Program-made: the position numbers and the translations under genes
The notes under the pieces: model-generated
Database searches by the model: none
Told to the model about the DNA's origin: nothing
What the model saw: the letters and a program-made list of their open reading frames with translations, nothing else
Shown: positions 12,230-25,340 of the stretch, one piece after another
Numbering within the stretch: position 1 is the stretch's first letter
How the letters are laid out: each line of letters opens with the position of its first letter
Source of the DNA: Micropterus salmoides
Lineage: Eukaryota; Chordata; Actinopteri; Centrarchiformes; Centrarchidae
Assembly (NCBI RefSeq): GCF_014851395.1
Contig: NW_024043372.1
Span: forward strand, 15,669,559-15,733,558
DNA length: 64,000 nucleotides
Direction: 5' to 3'

Positions 12230-12760
12230 TTAATAACTTGTTGGATTGTACGTCACCTTCTACAGCTAGAGACGCGGTGATTGATCAGCTTGGGACTGAA
12301 ATAGGCTGGGGTTTTTTCCACTTACACTCGGCCCTGACCATTGACCAAGCAGTGTCAAATATCCAATTTTCTGCCGGTCACATTGAACGTTACAAACATG
12401 CTGCAATGTGCCGTGTTTCGTGTGTGCACAGACATTAACCTCATGTCACCGCCACACACAAAGGTATTCACTAGAGTCACGAAGACGCAATGCTCACTAT
12501 TTACATCGGCAGAGAAACACCCAGAGAGAGATGTGTTCTTGAAGACAACGATGGATATTTTAAAGCAGGGACCAGGTAAAGCAACAGTGAACACAGCTGT
12601 TGGTGATGTCGTCATTCATACCACGGTGGTCTCGATCAGTAATTAACAATAAGCCTCCTCCACACGCGGCTTACCTGCTGCTGTGAAAACAGAATCGCGG
12701 GTGAAAAGTACGAAACGCAAGTTGTCTTTTATAAAACAGCTGACAAATAAAGTGAGAGCA
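12230..12760. other. CpG-richer patch with open frames on both strands
   Basis: This 0.5 kb patch has far more CpG dinucleotides than its AT-rich flanks, with overlapping open frames of about 100 codons (+, 12341-12646) and 86 codons (-, 12355-12615). Splice-donor-like GTAAAG (plus, at 12576) and GTAAGC (minus, read from 12674) occur. No protein family is recognisable in either frame. It could be an orphan promoter, a young insertion, or an exon of an unannotated transcript. Confidence 0.3.
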
Positions 12761-14725
12761 GACAGAGAGAGAGAGACAGAGAGACACACAGGTGTAGGTG
12801 TTTGCATGTGTGTCTGAAGGGAAAAGCAAGGTGAGCAGATTACTGTAGTTTGATTAAACACAAAAAATAAGGTGGAGAATTAAGTAGAATTAAAATGGTG
12901 AGATTAGAAATAAGATATGTATTCTTTGAAATATTTTTAAGTAAAATATATTTTAAAATGGCCTACTTTATAGGCTACTGCAATTTATTTTCAGTTGGAT
13001 TGTAGGCTATAACAGCTCTTTCCAGTGAAAATGCGATTGTTATTTAATAATCAATGTTTCATTATGGCCATACAATTGAATAGACATCAGTGAGAATAGC
13101 CAACATTTATAATTGTGCTGATGGGGATGCTCATAAAAATAGATTTTTCCAATAAAACGTTACAAAAATGTTTGAGTATGCTGACAGTAATAGTTCTCCG
13201 TTTTCAGGTTCGGCCAAAATCAGAATCGGCAGGTGACACCTTTAAAAAATACAAATAAAAGAAATCAGTAATTGGAATAAGCCAGGAAAAATGTAATCTG
13301 TGCATCTCTTACTACAGCTAGCACAGCGATAAGCCTGTGTGTTAACCGTAGATCTACCGCTGTGTTGGGTTTTGCGCATTATGATGTTAAAAGGCATATT
13401 AGTTGGCTTGTTGCAGTTACATATCTAAGTAAGAGACGTCCTCCGTCCCAGAAGAAACCTCTATGTAAAGGACGCAAGTTAATTAGGATAATATGACCAC
13501 ATGGTGAACCTATGAACTTAAGTCATATCTAAACAACTATTGCTTTGTGTTGTTGGCCAGAAAAATAGTAGTAAGACTTCCATATGTGTACACGTATCCT
13601 ATACAAGTACAATTTTGGCTGCATTATTTGTCCCACTCAAAAATTGCTTTTGAGAAATACTGTCCCCCCACCAACTGTTAGCTGAAATTTACACCCATGC
13701 CCTGGTCTTTCTTTTAAATCTAAATCATGAAAGCACATCACCTTGACTATGACAGTACAGAGAAGTGACATAACACAAAGAGATAACTACTCTCACATGC
13801 ACAGTAAGACCATTAATAGACCTGATGCATCATTTAGATTAACCTCAAACAGGGTTGACTAGTCCTGAAGTCGCGCTTACCTCTCAGTCCACACTAATTG
13901 ACTTGTGCTGGTGAATTTACATTTAACTCCGGCTTTGAATTAGGGAACAGATCCTAAAAAAAATTTATAAAAAAAAATCCACATGGGAAATAGTAGTGGC
14001 AAATGAAACCTGTCTTAAGTCTTCCAACCCAGTGTATCAACTGGGATAATCAGCAACCAAACTGATGTATAGCAGACTCATTTATTTTCTATTCTTGGAC
14101 AAGTAAATTCATTGTAGATTTAATCTCTTCTGTTATTTTGCCCAAACAGCGGGATCTGTAGCCGTTTCTGTTTACAACCAAAACAGTGCAGCACAAGTCA
14201 TAATATCATACAGAGCAGTTTAATTGCAAGGACAATTATGTTTCGTCTTTCATGGGTGGTTTAATTCATTTTTCGCATGAACACAAAAAACGTGAGGATA
14301 ACAAAACAAGTCATAACACTCACTGAGTCACATAAACGATAAGACTTTCTGTCTGCAGTGATGTATAGTTAAGACAGTTGCTGCTGCTGCATGTGTTTCA
14401 TTGCTGAGTGATCTGAGGAGACACTTCCTGAACCAGTATATGTTCATGCTGACAGCTGGGTGGAAGTGGACACATGCAGGAGAAGCAGCTGCTGGTTGGG
14501 GTCACATTTGGGATGAAATCGTTTTGCGAATCCTCAAGCTGATTGTTCAATTGACCAACATGTCATCATCTCCCCATTTGACTGATAAAGATATAGAGTA
14601 CAGCAACTGAAACGGGCAGATTTATCCATTTGTGTCAGCAACCAATACATTTCATTGCATGTTTTCGTCTGTTTGGAGAAAAATTGTGGATAAATTGTCA
14701 TCCACAATCTGTCCTCCTTTAAGTT

Positions 14726-14930
14726 AGTGCTAAAACGATTAATTAATAAACAGAAAATTAACTGGAATGTTTAAAGAAGTTTACTGGGCAAAAATATCCC
14801 AAAATTTTTGATCCCAGCTTCTCAAAAATTTTGATTTGCTGCTTTCGTTTAATTATCTTTGGTTTGTGGACATTTGTGATAGGCATTTTCACTATTTTCT
14901 GACATTTTATTGACAAAATATAGTGTAAAC
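14726..14930 (+). repeat. AATCGATTA-type dispersed repeat, plus copy
   Basis: It starts GTGCTAAAACGATTAATTAAT and continues through AACAGAAAATTAACTGG, CCAGCTTCTCAAA, TTTGCTGCTTT and TTTTCACTATTTTCTGACATT. These are the same ordered blocks as the other copies in the window. Confidence 0.75.
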
Positions 14931-14977
14931 AACAAAGAGAGGAAGTTGGATGTTTGTGAAATCATAAAGAAGCGATG

Positions 14978-15017
14978 CATTCTTGCCAAATGCATCTTAC
15001 TGCATTTGGCAAGAATG
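14978..15017. repeat. 17-bp perfect inverted repeat (hairpin)
   Basis: CATTCTTGCCAAATGCA at 14978-14994 is followed by a 6-base loop and its exact reverse complement at 15001-15017. It lies just beyond the 14726 repeat copy. There is no coding context. Confidence 0.85.
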
Positions 15018-16184
15018 AATGCAAAGAGTGGGAAGCATCACTTACTGTATCTGAGCTTTTCGCTTGAACATCATTAGAACAAAAACAGACATGAACGGCG
15101 TTAATAAGCTGCAGTCAAAATGACGCTGAACAAACAGAAATAAGTTATTTATCTGCTGTATGAACACTTTGAATATTTATAAAGGGTAACAGAATAAAAA
15201 CACACACGTCATTTAAAGCTCTTCCTCAGAGTTAAGTTATACTAAGATGATTCATTCATTTTTCCCGTTTCATCGCTCTCTGAGTTAGATCTACTTCCTT
15301 CTCTTTCTTAGAGTCCATCCATCTGGGATACATCACCAAAATCAGGCCTGATATTAAAACGTCCAGATGACAGAAGCAGGTCAGGGGGCACCACGTTTAG
15401 TGACTGTCAACTAAAGGTCAGAACTGGATGAACTTGATCATGTATGTGGTAAATTACATGTAACCCCGTGCACATTTTCTGCACCATAGAGCGGGGCATT
15501 ATTTAAAAGGCATACAAACAGGTGCTAAAGTGTGAATTCAGAATAGACCACATTTCACTTAATGTAAACATCGTAGTTGGATTATTTAAGCAGTTTCACC
15601 TGAATTTTCTTCCTTCCTCATATAGCCTATTTCCTTGACATACAGATTGTCAGTGAATGTTTCTACTGCATATGCATCTTTCAGCAATGTCAAATCTATA
15701 TTTTAAGGGAGGGCGTGATAAACAGATTTCAGATTGGGCACCATGTATATGCAACTTCTTCCTTCCCTTACTAACAAAGTATTATGTCCAGGTCATGCAA
15801 CAAAACCCTGTGGCTCAGGTGTTTCCTCTCTGACCGCAGTGAAGGTGGCCAGGAAACTGTCCCTATGGCTCCTTTCATGACACATATGGTTTCTTTTAGA
15901 CACATCCTCCTTTAACTTCCTCCTTCAGTCCAATGCGCTGCAACAATGGCTGCAGAACCTATTCTACAGTCTGCCAGTGTTACAGAGTAGAGATATTTAC
16001 TTTCAGTGGAACGAACCATCTGAGCCTTGATTCAAATAGGCCTACTTCCAGATGTTTCAGTCCTTCTCTTCATATATCTGTGAAATGATTACAAGCTGCT
16101 GTGGATAAATCTACTCGTCCATAATAAATGACGGATTTCCGTTTTACCCTAGTTTGAATGAGATTGAGTCCGTCTCGAGAGGCT

Positions 16185-16606
16185 CACTCATTGGAGGAAA
16201 CTGGATGAGCAACGTAAGCGCTCCTCTTGAATGGGAAAATAGCAGAGGGGGAGAAACGGGCAGACACACACACGCAGCAGGCTGACAGAAGCCAAGCAGC
16301 GGCCACTGAGACACACACACACACGGACTGAGACTCTGGATGCAGCCGCAAGAAGGACCTCATTTTAGTTTTTTGGAGTAAACGCATGTTCGTCAGCAGT
16401 TGTTGTTTTTTTAATTACAGGATTCGCGTCATTACGAGCCGCGCGCACATTCCTCAACAGGATTTGCATCTCCAATCGCAAATTGTTTTCTGCTCCCTAC
16501 GAGAGTGTATTTCTAATTTTCCTGCCCAGCAGGAAGCTTTCATAGTCATGCTCGAGCTGCTTCGACTCGCGAAGCGTTTCATCTGAAAACTGTCGTGTTT
16601 CCAAAA
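16185..16606 (+). promoter_or_regulatory. inka2: inka2 proximal promoter and 5' UTR (inferred)
   Basis: Upstream of the first inka2 coding exon the DNA becomes richer in GC and CpG than its surroundings. An inverted CCAAT box (ATTGG) lies at about 16190-16194 and a CA-rich purine stretch at 16262-16325. No clear TATA box is seen. A splice-acceptor-like TTTTTTTAATTACAG ends at about 16421, so an untranslated upstream exon is possible. The transcription start cannot be placed exactly. Confidence 0.45.
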
Positions 16607-16678
16607 ATGGAACAACAGCTCTCCAAACCAGAATGCAAAAACATGGATGCGTGTCTGAGACGACTGAAGCAAGAACTG
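16607..16678 (+). CDS. inka2: inka2 first coding exon
   Basis: The exon encodes MEQQLSKPECKN followed by MDACLRRLKQEL and then the donor GTATGT in phase 0. The second block matches the vertebrate INKA2 N-terminus (MDxYLRRLKQEL). Translation could start at ATG 16607 or at ATG 16643. Both have A at -3 and G at +4; the second agrees with the mammalian start, so the first 12 residues may be a fish extension. Joining to 27330 gives LVSMKEAGDGL, matching LMSMKEVGDGL of mammals, which fixes the splice. The full product is 439 residues from the first ATG or 427 from the second. Confidence 0.87.
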
Positions 16679-17169
16679 GTATGTTGTGTTGGATTTACTC
16701 TACTTCTACTATTGCTATCAGCAGTCAAGCATGTTTTTTTCTACTTTATCAATGTACATTTTAAACGTGTAGCATTTTAATGTGCTAATTGGCACGCGTA
16801 TGGACGCGCAAACAAAAAAAATGATTTCTCATTCAAAATATTGAAAATAGCAAATCAGATTTGTCTTGGCATGTCTGTGTGTCCTCACACATTCTCTCTG
16901 ATATTCTGGTTTTTAGCTTCAGTTGGGGGTGTATGTGTATTTTTTAAAATCGCATTAATCTGTGTAGGCTTAAAGCTTTGGGCACACCAGAGGCATGTGT
17001 ACATATCCTCCTCCTCTCTGTCCACGCATCTGGGACAGATGTTTCAAGCTTAATGAGTTCAAGACAGTTTTTCCTGTTCTTTTAAGGGGGACTGCTCTGA
17101 GCCTGATGGTTCCAAAAAGTAATGGTTGTAAAAATCACAATATTTTAATGCATTTGTTGCGATAGAGTC

Positions 17170-17400
17170 GAAATGATCAGTTGATTAATGGAGTAGTTCA
17201 TCAACAGAAAACTGCTTTGGCAGTAGAGCAACTGTTTGATTTACTTTTTCAAGCAGAAATGCCCAGAAGTTGCTGGTTCCTGCTCCTTAAATGTGAGTAT
17301 TTACTGCTTGCTGACAATTTAAAGAAAAAAATGAATGATCGATTAATCAAGAAGATGATTATCAGATTTATTGATAAAGATGATAAGTTGCAGCCTCACA
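17170..17400 (+). repeat. AATCGATTA-type dispersed repeat, plus copy
   Basis: Ordered blocks GATCAGTTGATTAATGG, CATCAACAGAAAACTG, TTTTTCAAGCAGAAATGCC, GTTGCTGGTTCCTGCT and GATCGATTAATCAAGAAG match the family seen elsewhere in the window. Open frames across it are accidental. Confidence 0.75.
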
Positions 17401-20400
17401 AAAGACTGTTGAGGTCTTACTTTAATCATATTGCTAATAATATGTGCTATGTTCATGTATCCCCTCCAAAATGTGTTTGATGGGGACAAATTTAGAGTGC
17501 TATCTCTTGCCCCTGTCTTTGAGATGTAAAAACAAAACATGTAAGCTGCACCCTCACACCCAAATTTTTTGGCAGTGACACACTGTAGACCCATTTTCAA
17601 AGGAGCTTTAACTGGCACAGATTTCATTTGGAATCCTCTTCAAAGTGCGCACAGTTTTTTTTTTTTCTTTCCATCCAGCCACTGGACCGCAGAAAAGCCT
17701 CGCATGGCTGCTTTGTGACTTCTTGATTTGCTTCTCCAAATTAGCCACATGTCTGTGAAGTGGCACTAGGAGTAGACGTCGATGCCAGGAGGACATGTTG
17801 TGTTATAGCTGCCATATCACAGTTTGGTAACATAATAGAAAAAGTGTCGTGCCATGCCGGGGATCAAATGGGAGAATGGAGAGCAGATGCCGGTTAAAAA
17901 GCCAAGGCAGTCTCCCCCTGCACAGGACCATGTGTGATGCAATCTGTTGTTCAGAAAACAAGGGGTGTCTATGCCAAGGTTGTCACTTTTCTTTCAACTG
18001 TGACAGATTTTTACCCAATGCTCACTGGAGAGTGGTAAACCAGCTCCATCTGCAACACAGAGATCACAAACATCTAACAACAACGTACACCTGCGATGCA
18101 GAGTCAAACAGTTCTTCAAAACCACTTGTGATTTAAAGGCTGCGATAGTTTTAAAAAGGACCATGCCAGTTGTTTTGCATGTCAATTTACCACAAATCAC
18201 ATCCACCTTTAAGAAATATTTTGTAAATGCTGCTGTGTCAAAGACATTTGTGTGGATTTTCGGTCTCAGGAAGCTATTGGTTTCCATTAATCTCTGTATT
18301 GTTTGAAAAATCTGATTGTTTGAAAATCAGTTAGCAGACTGTTGAAACGCTCTTGAGTTATGTAATCCACACTTGATATATAGTTTTGATTCATTCTGTC
18401 AAAGTTACATTAGTAACTAAGTAGTTATTGTGATACCACAGCTTAATTCCAGATTGATCTGACTGCACTACATTACCCATGCCACGGTGAAGTAACTTTG
18501 ACAACAATTACTGCAGACTCGACAACATTCACAACTCAAGCAAGTTTCAGGGAGCCTGATAATCAGACTGAATTGCCATTTCATTTTGTGTGACCTTGTG
18601 TTTACGTTTGCTGTTTTCTGTTTGAAAGGAGTGGTTATTTTGCCTAAACTGTGGCCTAATCAGTGAGTAACGTAGCAGTCCAGCTCGACAAGGAAGCTAC
18701 ATTAGTGGTCTCTAAGCGAGGATTTTGCGTTTTTCCACATCAATCAAAAAATGACACTTTTGAAAGTTGCCCTTTCTTTAATTCGGCATAAAAAGAAGTT
18801 GCTAATTGATTTTTATACCGTATGGAAATGGATGGACACTCATGACTGCCAGGTACACGTGGTAAAATATATCCAAGACCTAAAACATGACAGCGTGCAT
18901 TTGAAAATGTTTAGCAGCTTTGTTTAAATAAGGAGCTGAAACTTTCAAAAAAAAAAAAAAAAAGGTCTAATATGGTCCTTTAAATATTCACCTTGATACA
19001 GTTCCTTACAAGTACTGAAAGATTTCTCTGAAGAAGAAAATATATCTAGTTTAGTTTGCAGTGTCTGTAGCATTATAGAAATTGAGTATGGCATTCAAAG
19101 CCTATGTAAAAGTCAAGTAAATTACAACTGTGAAGTCAGAGCTTCACATAGACACCCTGAACCTCAGTGCACTGACAGCTCTAAAAGACGACGAGTGTCA
19201 TACGAAAGTGTGCCCACTGTGTCAGGGGTCAGGTGGGTCAGTCTGTGCGGGGTAGTGTTAGGTCACACTTGAACATTTGATCCTTCACCTGGGTGTATTC
19301 CTCCTAATGCCCAACCACATCCAACCATGCCAGTGACGCTAAAACTGAAAGCTGGCAGGTTTGTTTTCAAGTCAGGAATGTATCATCATCTTTTCTATGT
19401 CTGTCACTGAAAACAGAGTTTGTCAACAGGCTGCTAAGGTTCATTTGTGTCTTTAAAAAGCACTGCAAGGCTCTATAGAAATCCTGAGGATATCATGGTA
19501 ACAATGAAATATTTTTAAGTTCATGCATGACTCATTATTCATCCAGACAAAGAGTCATGAAAAAAAAACCACAACATAAGCCCTTTCCTGCCTACTTAAG
19601 AGTCAAAGACACGAACGCCAACATGCCTTTGAGTCATCTTGTCTAAATGTAAGGTTCACACCTGCTTAACACCGGAATTTTAGACATTAAAGCGTTAGTC
19701 AAACCTTTTGGTGTCGTGACTGCTGAAGCTGATTTCATATACATCTCACTCCTTTATCCCTGTGACACCTGGGGCGCATTTCCAAACATGACTGTCACCT
19801 TGGAATTCAACAGCAAAGCCGGCAAGCATGAGATCATGAAATCTGAGAAAAATTCACACAGGTGCCAAACCTTCAGTGTATTCGAGAAAGCTTGTGTGCC
19901 TCAGCGTATTATGTTCTTTGTTACCTTTAGGGTGTGGGATCAAAAAAACCATACACATAACACAAAGCAGTGTAGTGTGGTCTAACTTTAAGTTTGTTTG
20001 TTTGGCGCCTCCCTCATGGTTCCTATTCACCAACCTGCCCTTCCTTCCCCTCAGCTAAAATAGGCCCAGCTCTGGGGTTTTGCATGAGTGATTATTGTGT
20101 TTGAGATGGAGCTGCTAACCTTTTCACAAAGCCTGTTTATAATTATGGGAAATTCAGGATTTATTGTTTAAAAAGACAGTTGAGTGATTAATAACGCTGC
20201 TGCTGTAACCACACGTGTGACCCCGCTGGTCTGAGATCAAGATGTGTGTCTCTCCTCTCCTCTGTTTGCTTTAATTTGAACAAAAATATGTGGAGTATTT
20301 CTCGTGGGTATTTGCTCTCACTGAGATTTAGATCAATATTGTGCTCTCTCGTGTTGTTGTGTCTTTGCGGCCTTCAGATTACATTTAGTCTTACATTATT

Positions 20401-21234
20401 GCTTTTTCTTTGGCTAAAATAAATTGGACTTTTGGAACTGTTCTGCTGCCAAAGTGGAATATGTGTTGTATAGTGTATCCAAGCACTATATATATGTAAC
20501 AGAGGCCCATTTACTCCCATTGTATTGACTCAGCACTAGCATAATGTACAAACTTCAAATTTCCAAAACACTCTGTATTCCACACTGCAACAATTGTAAA
20601 TAAGCACATTAGGAAGACATGTACAGTAAAGTGGATACATAACACATTGCTGTGGGTTTGATAATATAATTCATTAAGGCCTATGGTGGCCCATTCACTC
20701 CCAATAAATCACAACTCAGTGAGCTGTCAAATGCTCATAATGCTGCACAAAAACCAAACCACTCGCATGCATTTTCATCAGGAAATGCGTCTCTAGATTT
20801 ACACTGCTTTTTATGTTAGTCTAAGACGGGGGAGAGTTTCTGAGGTCTCTGCAATGTTAACGTCACACTTGATGTTACAACTGTGGGCGGGAGATATGGC
20901 CGTATGCACTTTCACTGCCCACACACACAAGGTGCTGACGTCAACTGCTCCTCTATCAAGCATCTAGCTAACAATTATTGTTTCCAGTGATGATTTTCAA
21001 CCAGGAAGATAACAGATTGGGTCCCAGACTGTCTCCAAATATCATCTGCCAAAGATGATGACATGGATCCTAATCATCCTGCGTCTCCCACAGCCGGATT
21101 GTTTCGGCGTAAATGAGCTGTAGCAGGAAACAAGCTATTAAACCACCTCCCATCTCTGAAAAGGCCGCCAGGGAGTCTTTGCTGGACAGAAGGTCATAGA
21201 AGCAGTGATATATTGGTTTAAATTGATTCTGTTT

Positions 21235-21560
21235 TAAAAAAAGGGACAGTTCACCCATTTAACTATTTCGACTTACCTCTTCTTGACAGTTTGGTTTTAT
21301 TTGCCAAGCTTTTGGGATATTGGTCTCTGAGATTTCTGATGCAACCCCTATACAACCGAGGATATGCATTGACCTGGATGATCTGGAGTAGAAGTTGCAT
21401 GCATTAAAAATGCAGGAGCATCGTCTCTATCCAGAAACAGTGTTCCCTTTGCTCTGGATAACCCACAGAACTCGTGAGGAGTTTTCACAGGAACTATATT
21501 TTTTGGTAGAAAATAGTTCCAATGAGAAATATTCACACCGACATCTTAATCCAAAAAGTC
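21235..21560. repeat. GGGACAGTTCACCCA-type dispersed repeat
   Basis: The left edge reads AAAGGGACAGTTCACCCA, shared with the fragment beginning near 3574 (AAGGGTCAGTTCACCCA). The body includes GATATGCATTGACCTGG and a GTTTTCACAGGAACTATATT tail. This opening is typical of an abundant teleost interspersed repeat. Confidence 0.55.
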
Positions 21561-23247
21561 CTCCAGAATTAATGACAAAATACATAATTTCTTTACTCTA
21601 ATTCCTTTGGATGTGATACCCCTTTCGGCATGGTGGCATATCAATGGCGTACCTACCCCATAAGGTTTGGTTACATTTATTGATAATGAACCAACACGCT
21701 CAACCGCAGGATGTGTAGGAAAAAAATACTTAGTTAAGGTTAAAATAACTCCTAATGTAAGGGACAGGCTGAGATTTGGGATATATTAAAAACATTTTGT
21801 TGTGGAATGATCGTGGCCACAGTTAAAAGAAACCAACCTTGACTCTTGGTATGAAAGCGGCCTACTGTGTCCAAGTCTGACATTTTGTTGTCATACAGCA
21901 ATGCACATGGCCACTAAAAGACTTAACTTGTAAGTTCAGTATAGACATTGTATTTTGCCATTTGCACAGACGACAGAAGCTTGTCATTTTTTTGGGTGGT
22001 ACTGTGGTGGGGGCAGAAAACTGACCGACAAATATCTCAAAATGTGGGCATATAAAACTGCCAACTAACTGCCAGGGTAGATACAGTATCAGTGGCAATA
22101 GTTGAGGAAATGTTTTTTGTGATTTAGGTTTAAAGTCCTAGTTTATGCGAGGACTTATTATATGAAGGACAGCAACATATTCACTATTACAAGAAGAAAA
22201 TTCTGGACGTGGAAGTCTACACACAACCAATCTGTCATGACATCACAGAAGAGGTATCTGTGTCTCATTCTCTTTTACTGAACATTATTCACACTCCTCC
22301 TCCTCCTCCTGAACGTGACCCCGAGGACATTCGGACAGAGTCACCATATAACCTTTTTCATCAAAGAGGCATTCATGGCCGTGTGCACAGTAATTTATTT
22401 CTTTCAGTGAATGCTCCACAGCTTTATTGGCCTCTTGATTGCAACCTCGGGTGCTGTCCACAGCGGTCTGTGGCGTGTCCAGCAGGGTAGTCACAGAGAC
22501 CCCCTCTGTATCCCCTGGACAGAGACCCCATTGCCGTCCTTGACACCCCACCATTCATTTTTAATTAGGGGTGGAGTTGGAGGGAGGGTGGAGTATGCTA
22601 GCTGCTGCTGCCGGCCAGCTCCTTCTAAACAGGAAGACCTTTTGGGTCTGATAACCTTGGCACCACTGTTTCCTCCCCCTCCAGCAAATAACAAATAAAC
22701 AGTGAATAGCCTGAATTTCATAGCCAGAACAGAGAGGCAGTTTGTGTGTTTATTTCTCACCTAATAATCCAGTTAGAATATATCAGTAAACACAACATGC
22801 AAGTACACATATACATGCCTCAAAAATAGACACAGACTTCATTCAAACGAGGCACGTCTGGACATGTGTGGATGTGTGAGCTCAATGTGTTTGCACAGTG
22901 CATTTATTTTTCCCCTCCATAAATAAAGGAGTTAATATCAAGGCTGCAAGAAAGGCAGACAGCTCGATCTCACCCGACAGCAGAGAAGAAGCATTGATTT
23001 ATTTATTGTGGTATTTAATTCACTTGCATGCATACTGAATAGTTTCTGGATGCATCTTCACAGTAGACAGATCTATAGAATATAAAAATACAGAATTAAA
23101 ATGTTTTAATTAAAATGGCCAGAACATTTTAATACGCCTCCATCCAACATTAATTTAAGACTGCAGCCATTGTTCTTAAACTTTGAAGCATCCAGCACTT
23201 AATTGGCAATTATGTCTGGTTGGCTGGCATCACTGCAGACAGATGTA

Positions 23248-23272
23248 GTGTGTGTGTGTGTGTGTGTGTGTG
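23248..23272 (+). repeat. GT microsatellite
   Basis: About 12 GT units inside inka2 intron 1. Confidence 0.95.
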
Positions 23273-24634
23273 GTTCTTCTTCCATTCATTCAGCAGATTT
23301 TGGCTAGCTTTTTTAAAGTGATCTTTTTATAGAAATGCACGCTTGATGGATTCAATGGCTGAAATAGTTTGGAGGCTTTTGTTCAAAAAGAAGATTTAAC
23401 TAAACTTCACAAGGCTGGGTTAATGATGCCAGCGTTTCTGGGCAGTACTGCAATTCCCTGCAGCCCCAATTTCATCCCAGTTCTCTTATCAAATTAGATT
23501 AGACTGCCATTTTTTTCCTCATCGCTTTCTTTTTCTGGGTAAGACCTTAAGGTGCTTGTGTAAGTTCTGGCAGGTCTGAGTCCTCGGTGTCTTTGTGCTA
23601 ACTAGGCCCTGAGCTGAGTCACACATTACGAGGCAAAGTGAGACATCTCAGGATGAACAACATCTGTGTTTAAACTAGAAACTGCCGCAGGACATTATTG
23701 TAAAGTCACTTTTAGCTTCCTGAGCAGACGCCAGAATGAAGGCTGAAAGGACTGACATATTTGGGCCACAAAGTTCAGCTTTGAAATGGCAGACGTGGAG
23801 TGCCTGGAGTTAGTTGGCATGGTAAAAGTGGAATAATAGGGTTTAGTTTACTACCGTTCCTCAGTTTGTTCCCCAGGGCACAATATGAATTATTAATATG
23901 TTGCCTTAGAATAGAAATGCCAGTAAACAACACAGTGTGTTTTAAATAAACCAGAGGAAACGCCTGAGTTTTGGGGATAATGGAAAAGTTGCATGTGAGT
24001 GTTAAATTAGGGTGTTTTGGTTAGTATGTGCAAACAGGTGAGGTCCTTTTAGACTGCATGAGAATAGTCTGCTTAGGAGATAATATTTCAAAAACAGATT
24101 TAATACATTTAAGTGGTCCAGATTTCACCAGCAGCTCAGGGTGCGGTAATCCCTCAGCTGATTTCTGCATAAACTTCACTGAAGCCACATGTCTGCCTCT
24201 GAAGATGTAACAAACAATACATAAATCTGCATGTCATCTTGTCTTCAGACTTGTTGACCTTTGATGTGGAGGAAAGTAAACCGTAATTATGCGCTCTTTC
24301 CCAGCCTCTCCCGGGACAGAAGCAATTACAGCTTATGAAGTCACCCATATGTGGAAAGCATGAAGACAAGAGACAACCTGATTGTGCTAATTACACGTAC
24401 CTTTGCTGCCTAAATTAGTGAGCCAACCGGAAGCTCAGAGGCTTTTGTTTCCCAGCATGTGCATTGATAGGCCTATTACATGACCTATTCACGTCCCTGT
24501 GCACCTACTCAGCCATATGTTAGTGATGAGCAAAGTGTTTTAACCCACAGGTTTAATGTTAATGGTGCATTATTGTATTGGATAAGTGTCGAGGTACAGA
24601 TCATGTAAATGTCCTCTGAGTACATAGTGCTGAA

Positions 24635-24800
24635 TTGCTTAGTCAGATGATCAATTAAGTAATTTATCAAGGAGGGATACCAAGAGAGATTGTAGGCCTA
24701 ACAGGGACTGCATTTTTTTTTTAATATAGATTAAATGATTAACCCAGAAAATAATTGGCAGAAAAATTTAAGTATTTATAAAATGAATCATTAGTTTTGG
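24635..24800 (+). repeat. Fragment of AATCGATTA-type repeat
   Basis: Degenerate pieces include CAGATGATCAATTAAGTAAT and GATTAACCCAGAAAATAATTGG. They match the opening and closing parts of the family, with the middle missing. Confidence 0.45.
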
Positions 24801-24884
24801 CCTTAGTATTTTAAGAAAGTGTCACTGTTCTAAAAACGTTTTGCAATATCAAATATTATTTATATATTTTAGAAAGTAGACTAA

Positions 24885-25340
24885 GAGTCTACAGCCGAGC
24901 TAGCCGCTCTATGAGGTTGTACTTAACATTGTAACTGTGAGCATGTTAGCATGCTGATGTTAGCACTTAGCTCAAAGTACTGCTGTGCCCAACATGCTGA
25001 TTTTTAGCAGATATAATGTTTACTATGTTCACCATTTTAGTTTTGCATTTTAGCAACATTTGATAATTAGCATTAAACACAAAGTAAATCTGAGGCTCAT
25101 CACAATGTTATTAGTTTAGCTAGTTTGGTGATAAGCCAAAGTTTTTAAACAAACTAACCTTTGGACCCGATGATGCGTGACAGAAATCCCTCAGAGATTA
25201 CTGAAATGATAACCATTCATTCTCAAAGGGACATAAATTTCTCTACCAAGTTTAGTGGCAATCTATGAAATTGTTGTTGCTGACATTTCACCAAAAACCA
25301 CAAAAGTCAACATCATGGGGGACCGTGAATGTCTGGAGAT
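24885..25340 (+). repeat. TTAGCATGCTAA-type dispersed repeat, plus copy
   Basis: It opens AGAGTCTACAGCC, then CATGTTAGCATGCTGATG, TTAGCACTTAGCTCAAAG, a run ending in GATAAGCCAAAGT, and CAAGTTTAGTGGCAATC. The same order recurs at 49365 and 63590 (+) and 50440 and 53890 (-). It is an abundant percomorph repeat with no conserved coding content. Confidence 0.8.

Larger units (their letters stand above)
8176..16180. other. Intergenic region between kcnd3 and inka2
   Basis: No coding exon was recognised in 8 kb. In human, DDX20 lies in this interval, but no helicase motif or large DDX20-like exon is visible on either strand. The contents are repeat copies at 10770-10965, 11030-11345 and 14726-14930, a CpG-richer patch at 12230-12760, a hairpin at 14978-15017, and otherwise AT-rich unique-looking DNA (8176-10770, 12760-14720 and 15020-16180). 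Confidence 0.75.

Noticed and set aside
16841..17053. 70-codon hydrophobic frame just after inka2 exon 1
   Set aside because: It lies within the intron after a well-supported donor, with no acceptor linking it in frame and no family match.
22209..22760. Cluster of 89-95 codon frames on both strands
   Set aside because: Overlapping frames in a locally GC-richer intronic area, with no conserved motif and no matching phase to the inka2 exons.
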